DNA from: Leptotrichia sp. oral taxon 221
GTDB lineage: Bacteria > Fusobacteriota > Fusobacteriia > Fusobacteriales > Leptotrichiaceae
NCBI RefSeq assembly: GCF_018128245.1
Contig: NZ_CP072378.1
Location: 1,612,001-1,676,000 of the forward strand
Reading direction: 5' to 3'
Length of the DNA: 64,000 nucleotides
Within the stretch, counting starts at the first letter, position 1, and each line of letters opens with the position of its first letter. The notes under the pieces are model-generated. The model made no database searches. It saw only the letters and a list, made by a program, of their open reading frames with translations, and was not told the DNA's origin. Position numbers and translations under genes: made by a program. This document shows positions 18,899 through 26,619 of the stretch, piece by piece.

Positions 18899-20482
18899 TT
18901 ATTTCATTTTCATTCCACGCTCTTTCAACTCATGTGAATATTTTTTCGCCGTCTCATGATCAGTCATAATCACTAATTGATCCCCACTTTTAACAACTGT
19001 TTCTCCATTTGGTATAAACTCTTTTCCACCCGAACGAATCCCAACTATCAAAACCTTTTTCGGCAATTTCAAATCCTTCACCTTTTTATTATCAAATTCT
19101 GAATCAATCCCAACATGAATCAAAATTGTAACAATTCTCGATTCCAACGGTACTTTTTCATTCGCATCCTTTTTCCCTGAAATCAATCTTTCAAGTAAAA
19201 TCTCATAAATTGGCTCCATTGAAAGCAATTCTGTCAAAATATATGTTCCTGTTGAAACAATTATCAACATAAACAAATACGAAAAATTCCCAGTCATTTC
19301 CATTATTAAAACCACTCCCGTAATCGGAGCTTTTACTGATGCTGTCAAATATCCAGCCATTCCCAATAGCATAAAATGAACTACAAACTCTTGCGGAATC
19401 CCAAAATATATTACTAAAATCGTACCATATATTTTCCCAACTAACGCACCAATTACAAGCATCGGCAAAAAAATTCCTCCAGGAAATCCCGTACCATAAC
19501 AAATCATCGTATACAAAAATTTTGCAACCAATACAATCGCCAATATTTTTATCGGCAATCTCGCATCAAACATTTTTTCAATTAACTCGTGTCCACCACC
19601 TGTTATATCCTTGAAAAAAATCGAAATCAAAAACGCCAACACCATAAACAACGAAATTTTCACATATTTATTAAGTTTTATCCCTTTATATTTATCCTGA
19701 AAATATATCAAATACGTATTAAAACATTTTCCACCAAGTGCTAAAATTAAGCAAAATATAGCTGTTATTACAAAAACCTTCATTTGAGAAGTTTCTGTCG
19801 GCAAATGAAAATTATACTCAAATGTAACTCCAGATCCAATTATTTTCCGTAACATCATTCCCGAACCACCACTAGCTACAAGTACACAAATTAACATCAA
19901 CGGTGAAAAAAATTTATGCAATTCCTCCAAAGCAAATATTGCTCCAGCCAATGGTGCATTAAAAGCCGCTGCCAATCCAGCACTAGCCCCAGCCGTCACC
20001 AAATATTTATTCTCAACTTCCTTTCTTTTCAAAAGCCTGTCAATTCCTTCACCAATCAGAGCTCCCAAATGAATCGAAGGCCCTTCTCTTCCCATCGACA
20101 TCCCAGCTCCAATTGCTAAAACTCCACCCCAAAACTTACAAAACAACTCTGGAAACCACCTAAATTTCAACTTTCTTTGTAAAAACGCACTAACCTGTGG
20201 AATCCCACTCCCCCCAATTAAAGGATTCTTACTCAACATAAACTGCACAATAACCCCAATCAAAATAAAAACCAACAACCCAATCAAAAATTTCCCAAAA
20301 TTCATATTCTCATTAAAATTATTTCTAAAAATCGAAATCTTATCAAGCAATATCCGATACGTCGCAACAACAACCCCCGTCACAATCCCCGTCACAAGCG
20401 AACACAAAATCAAAATAATTCTCTCCCGTTTCGTCTTTAACAATCGTATCTCTTTCACTTCCTCTAAAATCGTTTCAGCCAA
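18899..20482 (-). CDS. CLC-family H+/Cl- exchanger with C-terminal RCK_C domain
   Basis: 527 residues. The CLC core has GSGIPQ at 91-96, GREGP at 131-135 with gating Glu133, and the GTGFPGGIFLP loop. A Glu pair at 186-187 (ALEELHK) matches the internal proton glutamate of exchangers, so antiport rather than a channel is likely. Residues about 440-527 form a TrkA-C/RCK_C-type ligand domain (VKDLKLPKKVLIVGIRSG...VKSGDQLVIM). The start is TTG nine bases after AGGAGG. A likely role is acid resistance or chloride homeostasis. Confidence 0.92.
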   Translation of the reverse strand: MAETILEEVKEIRLLKTKRERIILILCSLVTGIVTGVVVATYRILLDKISIFRNNFNENMNFGKFLIGLLVFILIGVIVQFMLSKNPLIGGSGIPQVSAFLQRKLKFRWFPELFCKFWGGVLAIGAGMSMGREGPSIHLGALIGEGIDRLLKRKEVENKYLVTAGASAGLAAAFNAPLAGAIFALEELHKFFSPLMLICVLVASGGSGMMLRKIIGSGVTFEYNFHLPTETSQMKVFVITAIFCLILALGGKCFNTYLIYFQDKYKGIKLNKYVKISLFMVLAFLISIFFKDITGGGHELIEKMFDARLPIKILAIVLVAKFLYTMICYGTGFPGGIFLPMLVIGALVGKIYGTILVIYFGIPQEFVVHFMLLGMAGYLTASVKAPITGVVLIMEMTGNFSYLFMLIIVSTGTYILTELLSMEPIYEILLERLISGKKDANEKVPLESRIVTILIHVGIDSEFDNKKVKDLKLPKKVLIVGIRSGGKEFIPNGETVVKSGDQLVIMTDHETAKKYSHELKERGMKMK

Positions 20483-20817
20483 GACACTTCTCCTCCTTAA
20501 ATAAATGAATATTAATCTATATTTTCATTATATCGTATGTGAAGTTAGATTTCAATTTTTTATTTAAATTTTAAAAGTAATATTATATTTAATACTTATC
20601 TTTTTATATTTCCCAAAACTATTTAAGACTATATAATTTATAGATTCCCTTATTTATAAAATAACTAACCTCTTTTAAATATCCTATTACATTTCTAAAA
20701 CTATATTTTATACAAATTATCATTTTCCAACTTTAAAGATTAAACAAAGTTTTTTATAATCAAAAAAAAAAAAAAGATAAAATATTAGTGATAAAAGGTA
20801 AGAAAGGAGGTACCAAA
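20483..20817. other. 335-bp intergenic region between divergent units
   Basis: AT-rich, with no coding signal. It must hold promoters for the leftward CLC gene and the rightward small-protein cassette. A consensus TATAAT is at 20755-20760 (weak TTTAAA-like -35), followed directly by a run of 14 A. A second TAAAAT lies at 20778-20783, just before the ribosome site of the first small gene. Confidence 0.5.
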
Positions 20818-20949
20818 ATGGCTGTAACAAAATGGCAATGTACTAGATGTGGAAAAATAGTTACATCTCCTTCTGTACCATTAGGACGTACAGGTGGAAA
20901 TTGTCCAGATACAAGTTCTGGAAATCATATTTGGGTAAAAATGGGGTAA
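20818..20949 (+). CDS. 43-residue putative zinc-ribbon protein
   Basis: ATG preceded by AGAAAGGAGGTACC, an excellent ribosome site. The product begins MAVTKWQCTRCGKIV and ends GNHIWVKMG. Cys8 and Cys11 form a CxxC knuckle; Cys29 and His36 could complete a metal site, giving a CxxC...C...H mini zinc ribbon. First gene of a four-gene plus-strand cassette. Function is not known to me. Confidence 0.68.
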   Translation: MAVTKWQCTRCGKIVTSPSVPLGRTGGNCPDTSSGNHIWVKMG

Positions 20950-20952
20950 TAA

Positions 20953-21159
20953 ATGAGTAATTATTTAAAATATGGAAAAATTTTAAATACTTATCCTTAT
21001 AAATACGGTATCAAAGATTGTTCTTTGGGAAAAATTATTTTTGAATCTTTAGATTTACAAGAAATCGTAATTAAAACTAAAATATTGATTACTCATAATC
21101 CATCATATTATAATTACAAAATAATTAGTGGAAATATTGTTAAATATTTCGATCAATAA
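20953..21159 (+). CDS. 68-residue hypothetical protein
   Basis: Starts three bases after the stop codon of the zinc-ribbon gene, so translational coupling is likely; GGGGTAATAA is the only ribosome-like signal. Rich in Ile, Lys, Tyr and Asn. No signal peptide, membrane helix or recognised motif. Confidence 0.55.
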   Translation: MSNYLKYGKILNTYPYKYGIKDCSLGKIIFESLDLQEIVIKTKILITHNPSYYNYKIISGNIVKYFDQ

Positions 21160-21182
21160 TCGATTATTATGAGGTGTAAACT

Positions 21183-21323
21183 ATGGGTGCATTAGAATTT
21201 TTGATAATTGGCATATACGGTTTTTTAAAATTTTTTTTAATTTTATTAAAACTGTTACTCTCTACCCCTTTAGGATGGATTATTTTATTCATTCTAATCT
21301 TAATTTTAATTTTTAAAAATTAA
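21183..21323 (+). CDS. 46-residue hydrophobic membrane protein
   Basis: ATG six bases after GAGGTG. Nearly the whole chain is hydrophobic: FLIIGIYGFLKFFLILLKLLL, a TPLGW turn, then IILFILILILIF. This suggests two membrane helices. It is third in the cassette. Small two-helix proteins of this kind can be toxins, immunity proteins or transporter subunits; nothing here decides which. Confidence 0.6.
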   Translation: MGALEFLIIGIYGFLKFFLILLKLLLSTPLGWIILFILILILIFKN

Positions 21324-21344
21324 ATTTAGAAAGGAGCCTCTAAA

Positions 21345-21644
21345 ATGGGATTATTGGATATTCTTCAAAAGGGAAAAAAATATTTGGATGAAAAACAAGA
21401 AAAAATAAATGAAAAAGCTGATAAGTATAGGGAACGTAATTATTCTACAAGAAGATTGATAGAACTGTATTTGAAAGGTTCTCAAAATATTAGCATCGTT
21501 GAATTTGGTAGTGCTAAAACTGTATTGTTAGAAAGAGGGTTTTCAGAACAAGAATTAGCTGAAATAAGACACTTCTCTATAGATAATGGGATAAGTAAAA
21601 CACTGTCACAATACAGAGATTTAATAAACAACTATAGTTATTAA
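21345..21644 (+). CDS. 99-residue hypothetical protein
   Basis: ATG after AGAAAGGAG, a strong site. Residues about 8-32 are highly charged and predicted to be a helical/coiled coil (KKYLDEKQEKINEKADKYRE). Residues about 35-95 look like a compact helical domain (LIELYLKGSQNISIVEFG...LLERGFSEQELAEI). Soluble, no signal peptide. Last gene of the cassette, followed by a terminator. Family not recognised. Confidence 0.68.
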   Translation: MGLLDILQKGKKYLDEKQEKINEKADKYRERNYSTRRLIELYLKGSQNISIVEFGSAKTVLLERGFSEQELAEIRHFSIDNGISKTLSQYRDLINNYSY

Positions 21645-21651
21645 AATGACA

Positions 21652-21703
21652 AAAGGACTAGCTTAAAATAATTAAATTTTTAATCTAGCCCTTTTACTAT
21701 TTT
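21652..21703. terminator. Bidirectional terminator between the cassette and the P-ATPase
   Basis: AAAGGACTAG...CTAGCCCTTTT stem with inner AT pairs. Convergent genes lie on both sides, and T-rich tails exist in both directions. Confidence 0.75.
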
Positions 21704-21711
21704 AAATCAAA

Positions 21712-23940
21712 CTATTTTTTAAAAAAATACATAGTTCTCATAGAATTCAATATCGCTATTAAAGCTACTCCAACATCACCGAATACAGCTTCCCACATTG
21801 TAGCAAATCCTAATGCTCCCATAATTAAAATAATTCCCTTTACTGCTAATGCAAATATGATATTTTGCCAAACTATTGTTTTCGTTTTTTTTGCAATTTC
21901 TATTGCTGTTACAATTTTTGAAGGTTCGTCATTCATTATTACAACGTCAGCTGCTTCTATTGCCGCATCAGAGCCAACTCCTCCCATTGCAACTCCAACA
22001 TCTGCTCTAGCCAAAACTGGTGCATCATTTATTCCATCTCCTACAAACAACACTTTTCCAGCATTTTTCCCATTTTCAATCATTATTTCTTCCAATTTTT
22101 CCACTTTTTGTGTCGGTAACAATTCAGAAAAAACTTTTGTTATTCCCAATTTTTTCGCAACATTTTCACCAATTTTCTTATTATCTCCAGTCAACATTAC
22201 AATATTTTTAATTCCTTGCTTTTTCATTCCAAAAATAGCACTTTCAGAATCTTCTTTTATTTCATCAGCAATCACGATATTTCCTGCATATTTTCCATCT
22301 ATTGCCACATAAACTACTGTTCCTAATTTTTCTTCATTTTCAATAGAAATTTTTTCCAAATCCATTAATTTCGCATTCCCAGCCAAAATATCTTTTCCAT
22401 CGACTCTCACTTTTAATCCATAACCAGACAATTCCTCAAATTTCTCAACTTTCGATTTATCAATCGAATTACCCATTTCTTCGTATTCTTTCACAATCGA
22501 CTGTGCAATCGGATGATTTGAAAAACTTTCTGCATAAGCTGTATATTTCAAAAGTTCATTTTTCCCTGCAGTTCCTATATTTTGATTATTTTTCATATTA
22601 ATTTCAGTAACCTTGAAAATACCTTTTGTCAATGTTCCTGTTTTATCCATTACAACCGTATCAATTTTTGTCAATGCTTCCAAATAATTAGCACCTTTTA
22701 CTAAAATTCCATGTTTTGAAGCTCCTCCAATTCCACCAAAAAATCCTAACGGAACCGAAATAACTAACGCACACGGACATGAAACTACCAAGAATGTCAA
22801 CGCTCTGTAAACCCAATTAGAGAATGGTTGTTGCAATAAAACAGGCGGAATTATTGCTAAAATCAATGCTACGATTACAACTGCTGGTGTGTAATATCTT
22901 GCAAATTTTGTTATAAAATTCTCTGTTTTTGATTTTTTTCCACTTGCATTTTGAACTAAATCTAAAATCTTTGAAACTGTTGATTCAGAGAAATTTTTTG
23001 TAACTTTTACAGTTATTAATCCAGTTTTATTAATAAATCCACTCAACACATTTTCTCCAACCATTACTTCTTTTGGTAACGATTCTCCAGTCAATGCCGA
23101 TGTATCAAAAGTTGAATTTCCTTCTACAATTTCTCCATCCAACGGTACTTTTTCCCCTGGCTTAACCACTATCAAATCACCAACACCCACAGTTTCAGGC
23201 GAAACTTTCTTTATTTCATCTCCAATTTTCACATTCGCATAATCAGGTCTAATATCCATCAAAGCAGTAATTGATTTTCTAGAATTTCCCACAGCCACAT
23301 CTTGAAATAATTCTCCAACCATATAAAATAACATTACTGCAACGGCTTCAGGATATTCTTTTATCGCAAAAGCACCAACTGTCGCAACCGTCATCAAAAA
23401 GTTTTCATCAAAAACTTCCCCTCTTTTTATATTTCGTATCGCAGTCAACACAACTTCGCCACCAATAATTAAATAACTAACCAAATACAAAATAATTTTC
23501 ATAAAATTCGGTAATGGCGCCAATATTGCACCTGCAAAAATAATTCCACCAATCACAAATTTTGTAACTTTTTTCTTGATATTGTCCTCTTCTGAGTGGC
23601 TGTGACTATGACTACGAGAATGTACATGTTCTCCTGCATTTTCACTCATTCCACAAGCTCCTGAACAACAACAATGCTCTTCATGTTTATGAGAATGTTG
23701 CATTCCACGAATCTTTCTTTCAGAAACAATAACACCTTCTTCAACTTTATCCACAACCTCTTGAATTTTTTCTATCAAAGAATTTCTATTTTCTTCTTCT
23801 GTCGTAATAAATAACTTTTCTCCCAAAAAATCTATAGTTGCTTCTATTATTTCTGGCATTTCGCCAATTTTTCGTTCCACTTTTGCAGCACAATTCGGAC
23901 AATCTAATCCAACTATTGATAAAATCGTCTCTTTAGCCAT
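21712..23940 (-). CDS. Zn/Cd/Pb-translocating P1B-type ATPase
   Basis: 742 residues. An N-terminal heavy-metal-associated domain has GLDCPNC (Cys14, Cys17). A Cys/His-rich loop follows at 82-116 (HSHKHEEHCCC, then repeated HS). Further motifs are TGES at 284-287, CPC at 388-390 in the membrane metal site, DKTGT at 432-436 with phosphorylated Asp432, and GDGINDAP near the C-terminus. CPC plus the His-rich segment and the CadC-like regulator upstream indicate Zn2+/Cd2+/Pb2+ efflux rather than copper. It is 62 bp downstream of the arsR-type gene and almost certainly its operon partner. Confidence 0.95.
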   Translation of the reverse strand: MAKETILSIVGLDCPNCAAKVERKIGEMPEIIEATIDFLGEKLFITTEEENRNSLIEKIQEVVDKVEEGVIVSERKIRGMQHSHKHEEHCCCSGACGMSENAGEHVHSRSHSHSHSEEDNIKKKVTKFVIGGIIFAGAILAPLPNFMKIILYLVSYLIIGGEVVLTAIRNIKRGEVFDENFLMTVATVGAFAIKEYPEAVAVMLFYMVGELFQDVAVGNSRKSITALMDIRPDYANVKIGDEIKKVSPETVGVGDLIVVKPGEKVPLDGEIVEGNSTFDTSALTGESLPKEVMVGENVLSGFINKTGLITVKVTKNFSESTVSKILDLVQNASGKKSKTENFITKFARYYTPAVVIVALILAIIPPVLLQQPFSNWVYRALTFLVVSCPCALVISVPLGFFGGIGGASKHGILVKGANYLEALTKIDTVVMDKTGTLTKGIFKVTEINMKNNQNIGTAGKNELLKYTAYAESFSNHPIAQSIVKEYEEMGNSIDKSKVEKFEELSGYGLKVRVDGKDILAGNAKLMDLEKISIENEEKLGTVVYVAIDGKYAGNIVIADEIKEDSESAIFGMKKQGIKNIVMLTGDNKKIGENVAKKLGITKVFSELLPTQKVEKLEEIMIENGKNAGKVLFVGDGINDAPVLARADVGVAMGGVGSDAAIEAADVVIMNDEPSKIVTAIEIAKKTKTIVWQNIIFALAVKGIILIMGALGFATMWEAVFGDVGVALIAILNSMRTMYFFKK

Positions 23941-24002
23941 AATTTCATCACTCCAACTCTAATTTTACTTTTATTTTCTCTCAATAAATCACAAAATTTT
24001 TA

Positions 24003-24362
24003 CTATCTTTTCTCTCCAATATGCGTCAATCCTTGCTCAATTATATGAATCACATGCTCATCATCCAACGAATAATAAACAACCTTCCCTTCTTTTCTAT
24101 ATTTCACAAGCCTCCCCTGTTTCAAAACCCTCAACTGATGCGAAATTGCCGACTGAGTCATCCCCAAGGTAATCGCTATATCACATACACACATTTCCGA
24201 CTGATACAACGCACTCAATATTTTTATCCGAGTTGTATCCCCCAAAATTTTAAAAAAATCTCCCAAATCATACAAAATCTCTTCTTGTGGCAATTTTTCC
24301 TTTACCATTTCAACAGTATCTTGATGAATCGCTTCTATTTCACATATCGGTATTTTTTTCAT
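24003..24362 (-). CDS. CadC/SmtB-type ArsR-family metal-sensing repressor
   Basis: 119 residues from the ATG after GGAAGGAG. A winged helix-turn-helix (DIAITLGMTQSAISHQLRVL) binds DNA. Metal ligands match CadC: Cys7, Cys58 and Cys60 (SEMCVCD) for the alpha-3N site; Cys11 of CadC is not conserved. The SmtB alpha-5 zinc site Asp101-x-His103-x10-His114-x2-Glu117 is complete. Both sites suggest sensing of Cd/Pb and Zn, releasing the operator at 24521-24548 to switch on this gene and the ATPase. Confidence 0.94.
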   Translation of the reverse strand: MKKIPICEIEAIHQDTVEMVKEKLPQEEILYDLGDFFKILGDTTRIKILSALYQSEMCVCDIAITLGMTQSAISHQLRVLKQGRLVKYRKEGKVVYYSLDDEHVIHIIEQGLTHIGEKR

Positions 24363-24520
24363 TCTCTCTCCTTCCAAAAATCTAATTTCATAAAACTACC
24401 TCACAGCCTAAAACATATTCTAAATAAGATAAATTATTTTTCATTATTGTCATGAGTTCTATTTTATTTTAAAATTTGTTGCATTTTATTATACAATCAT
24501 CATTTTTAAATTTTAATTCC

Positions 24521-24548
24521 AAACATATGAATAATTGTTTATATGTTT
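24521..24548 (-). promoter_or_regulatory. ArsR/SmtB-type operator palindrome
   Basis: Arms AAACATAT and ATATGTTT are perfect inverted repeats around GAATAATTGTTT, giving a 12-2-12-like SmtB/CadC operator. It lies immediately downstream of the -10 box and covers the transcription start. Confidence 0.85.
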
Positions 24549-24549
24549 G

Positions 24550-24578
24550 ATTATACATTATTTTTCACCTATTGTCAA
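24550..24578 (-). promoter_or_regulatory. Promoter of the metal-efflux operon
   Basis: Minus strand: perfect TTGACA (24573-24578), 17-bp spacer, perfect TATAAT (24550-24555). Such a strong promoter fits a unit controlled by a repressor. Confidence 0.9.
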
Positions 24579-24681
24579 TCATATTTTCAACAAAATTTTC
24601 TTAAAATTATTTTTTATTTCTACAAATATTTTAATACAATTTTCTCACTGAATAAACTCAATAAAATCACATAAATTTTAT

Positions 24682-24710
24682 TTGATATCTCACGTTATTT
24701 ATGATAAAAT
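24682..24710 (+). promoter_or_regulatory. Promoter of the amidase gene
   Basis: TTGATA (24682-24687), 17-bp spacer, TAAAAT (24705-24710) preceded by TG (extended -10). The rest of the 24363-24742 gap holds only the divergent metal-operon signals and AT-rich sequence. Confidence 0.75.
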
Positions 24711-24742
24711 CGAGATTGTAAAAAGAAAGGAGATTATGAATT

Positions 24743-25483
24743 ATGTTAAATTTAATTATTAAACATTTATCTGCGTCAATCATGTTTTTGACTACTCTAT
24801 TTTCAACTTCAGTTGTCACAACACCAGCACACGCAGATACTGTATCAGCATCAAAACACGTTTGTATTGATCCTGGACACCAATTGAGAGGAAATAGCCA
24901 ATTAGAGCCTGTTGCTCCTGGTTCTTCTACTAGAAAACCAAAAGTTTCGTCTGGAGCTCAAGGAGTTGCAACTAGAAAAAATGAATATCAATTGACTTTA
25001 GAAGTTGGATTAAAATTGAGAGATGCTTTACAAGCAAAAGGTTACAAGATAACAATGATTAGAGATAAAAATGAAGTGAATATCAGTAACAAGGAAAGAG
25101 CCGAAAAAGCCAATGATTCAGGTTGTGATTCTTATGTTAGAATCCATGCTGATGGTATAAATAACTCTTCTATTAGTGGTGTTTCTGTATTAACTGCATC
25201 GGCTAAAAATAGATATCTTTCACCTGCGGTTCAAAAAGCAAGTGAAAAATTATCAAAAGACATTTTAGCAGAATATTTAAAAACCACTGGTGCCCAAAAT
25301 AGAGGAATTTCTTATAGAGACGACTTAACTGGTACAAACTGGTCAAAAATACCAACAACTTTAATTGAATTAGGATTTATGTCAAATCCAGCTGAAGACA
25401 GAAAAATGTCAACAAAAGAATACCAAGATAAAATGGTTTCTGGAATTGTTAACGGTTTAGAAAAATATTATAGAGAAAAATAA
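24743..25483 (+). CDS. N-acetylmuramoyl-L-alanine amidase (Amidase_3)
   Basis: 246 residues with a signal peptide ending in TPAHA (about residue 31). It cleaves the amide bond between MurNAc and the stem peptide outside the cytoplasm. Zinc ligands are His46 (IDPGH), Glu81 (RKNEYQ) and His135 (RIHADG), and the catalytic Glu is 209 (LIELGFM). There is no separate cell-wall-binding or AMIN domain, so it is a minimal catalytic amidase. The RBS is AAAGGAG and a terminator follows directly. Confidence 0.95.
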   Translation: MLNLIIKHLSASIMFLTTLFSTSVVTTPAHADTVSASKHVCIDPGHQLRGNSQLEPVAPGSSTRKPKVSSGAQGVATRKNEYQLTLEVGLKLRDALQAKGYKITMIRDKNEVNISNKERAEKANDSGCDSYVRIHADGINNSSISGVSVLTASAKNRYLSPAVQKASEKLSKDILAEYLKTTGAQNRGISYRDDLTGTNWSKIPTTLIELGFMSNPAEDRKMSTKEYQDKMVSGIVNGLEKYYREK

Positions 25484-25496
25484 TTTTAAAGAATTT

Positions 25497-25527
25497 AGGG
25501 TGGTAATTTTACCATCCTTTTTTATTT
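25497..25527 (+). terminator. Terminator of the amidase gene
   Basis: AGGGTGGTAA...TTACCATCCT hairpin followed by a T run. Confidence 0.88.
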
Positions 25528-25558
25528 TACACATTTTTCTCAACATCTGATTTTCAAA

Positions 25559-25604
25559 TAAAAAAAGAAGTCTTTTGCAAGACATAACTTACAAAATAAC
25601 TTCT
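25559..25604 (-). terminator. Minus-strand terminator at the end of the repeat-hairpin region
   Basis: Minus-strand stem AGAAGTT/GACTTCT closing over a smaller GTCTT/AAGAC hairpin, followed by a run of T. No coding gene ends here on the minus strand; the nearest is the PepSY gene 476 bp upstream. It therefore ends either a long 3' UTR or a separate small RNA. Confidence 0.6.
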
Positions 25605-26079
25605 CTTAATACTATCTTTCTTCTTACCTTTTTTCTTATTTGCTCCTTTAAAGTGAAACCTCTATGTACTAACTTCCCCTTTTTCTATACATAATGACCT
25701 TTTTCTTCATAAACTATCTAAATCTCTTTAGACTTGACCTTTTTACTTATATAACTATTACAAACAACCTTTTTTCTTCTACAGCAATTATACACTTAAA
25801 AACTTTTTAACGATATCGACTTAATTTTAGTGAACTTTTTTCTTCATGATTCGGATTCGACCAAAAACCCTATCCTTTTTAACTTTGTAACTTCATTTTT
25901 TGCACACAAGCTCCTACCCTCGTATACATGACCTTTACTCCTTTTTTGACCTTTAACTTTTTTCCTCACAAACTTTTAGATTTTCATAAAATCTTACCTT
26001 TTATAACCAAACTCCTTTTTTTGCATATAAGCTCCTACCCTCATATGCACGACCTTTTCTTCATAAAACTCTTTATTTC
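25605..26079 (-). ncRNA. Repeat-hairpin, probably non-coding transcript region
   Basis: About 475 bp with no gene-sized ORF, lying between the PepSY stop codon and a minus-strand terminator. On the minus strand, variants of AAAGGTC recur (near 25696, 25736, 25930, 25948 and 26051), several followed by a hairpin. Two hairpins (25901-25928 and 26022-26049) have an identical 14-nt loop with GAGGGTAGGAG and different stems that still pair, by G-U wobble in one copy. Each loop supplies a ribosome-site-like AGGAG in front of a micro-ORF of 8-10 codons. Whether this is an RNA, leader-peptide relics or decayed duplicates is open. Confidence 0.45.
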
Positions 26080-26412
26080 CTAATCTCTATCTACGTCCCA
26101 ATCTGTGATTCTTCCAGTATACGCATCGATTTCAAATTCATAAGTGTAACCTCTATAATGAATTTCTCCTTCATAAGAATCTTCATCAAAATAAAAATCT
26201 TTAATATTTCTCAATGTTGCACCTGGAACTTTTGCTAATGCTATTTGTTTAGCTCTTGTTGGGGTTATTTTTGATCTTTTATAAGAACTTTTTTTATGGC
26301 TGAAATTTGATTTTTTATAATCTTTACTTCCAGCAAAGCTCAAAGAACCTAATACCAAACAACCTAACAATGCTACTTTTAAGAATTTATTTTTTATAAT
26401 CCTCCTTTGCAT
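26080..26412 (-). CDS. Exported PepSY-domain protein
   Basis: 110 residues. A signal peptide (FLKVALLGCLVLGSLSFA) is followed by a Lys/Ser-rich linker. Residues about 48-110 form a PepSY domain (ITPTRAKQIALAKVPGA...YEFEIDAYTGRITDWDVD), a module often found in inhibitors or modulators of secreted peptidases. The start is odd: AAAGGAGG lies at 26401-26408, inside codons 2-4 of the ATG-initiated frame, so the real start may be a nearby non-ATG codon just downstream. A consensus TATAAT is at 26445-26450. Confidence 0.82.
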   Translation of the reverse strand: MQRRIIKNKFLKVALLGCLVLGSLSFAGSKDYKKSNFSHKKSSYKRSKITPTRAKQIALAKVPGATLRNIKDFYFDEDSYEGEIHYRGYTYEFEIDAYTGRITDWDVDRD

Positions 26413-26473
26413 TTTTGTATTTGTAATTGCTGTTCCTTTGTTACATTATAATAGTATCATATAAAGATTAAAG

Positions 26474-26509
26474 AAAAATGAGAACTTTTAATTTTTTCTC
26501 ATTTTTTTA
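26474..26509 (-). terminator. Second hairpin terminator after lysS
   Basis: AAAAATGAGAA and TTCTCATTTTT form a perfect stem with a T-rich tail in both directions. It lies between the lysS terminator and the PepSY promoter. Confidence 0.55.
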
Positions 26510-26511
26510 AA

Positions 26512-26562
26512 TAAAAAAAATAGACACTCTCTAATTCTGAGATTGCCTATTTTTCTAGATTT
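26512..26562 (-). terminator. Terminator of the lysS operon
   Basis: Minus-strand stem AAATAGGCAATCTC / GAGAGTGTCTATTT with a T tail, 60 bp after the lysS stop codon. Confidence 0.8.
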
Positions 26563-26619
26563 TCACGACTAATTTCATGATTATCTTTTATTTTTTGATT
26601 AATAAATTTATTTAAAAAA

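Noticed and set aside
20818-21644. Prophage remnant
   Set aside because: No integrase, attachment repeats or phage structural genes surround the small genes.
25605-26079. CRISPR-like array in the repeat region
   Set aside because: Repeats are few, unequal in spacing and form hairpins with variable stems; there is no regular repeat-spacer pattern and no cas gene in the window.
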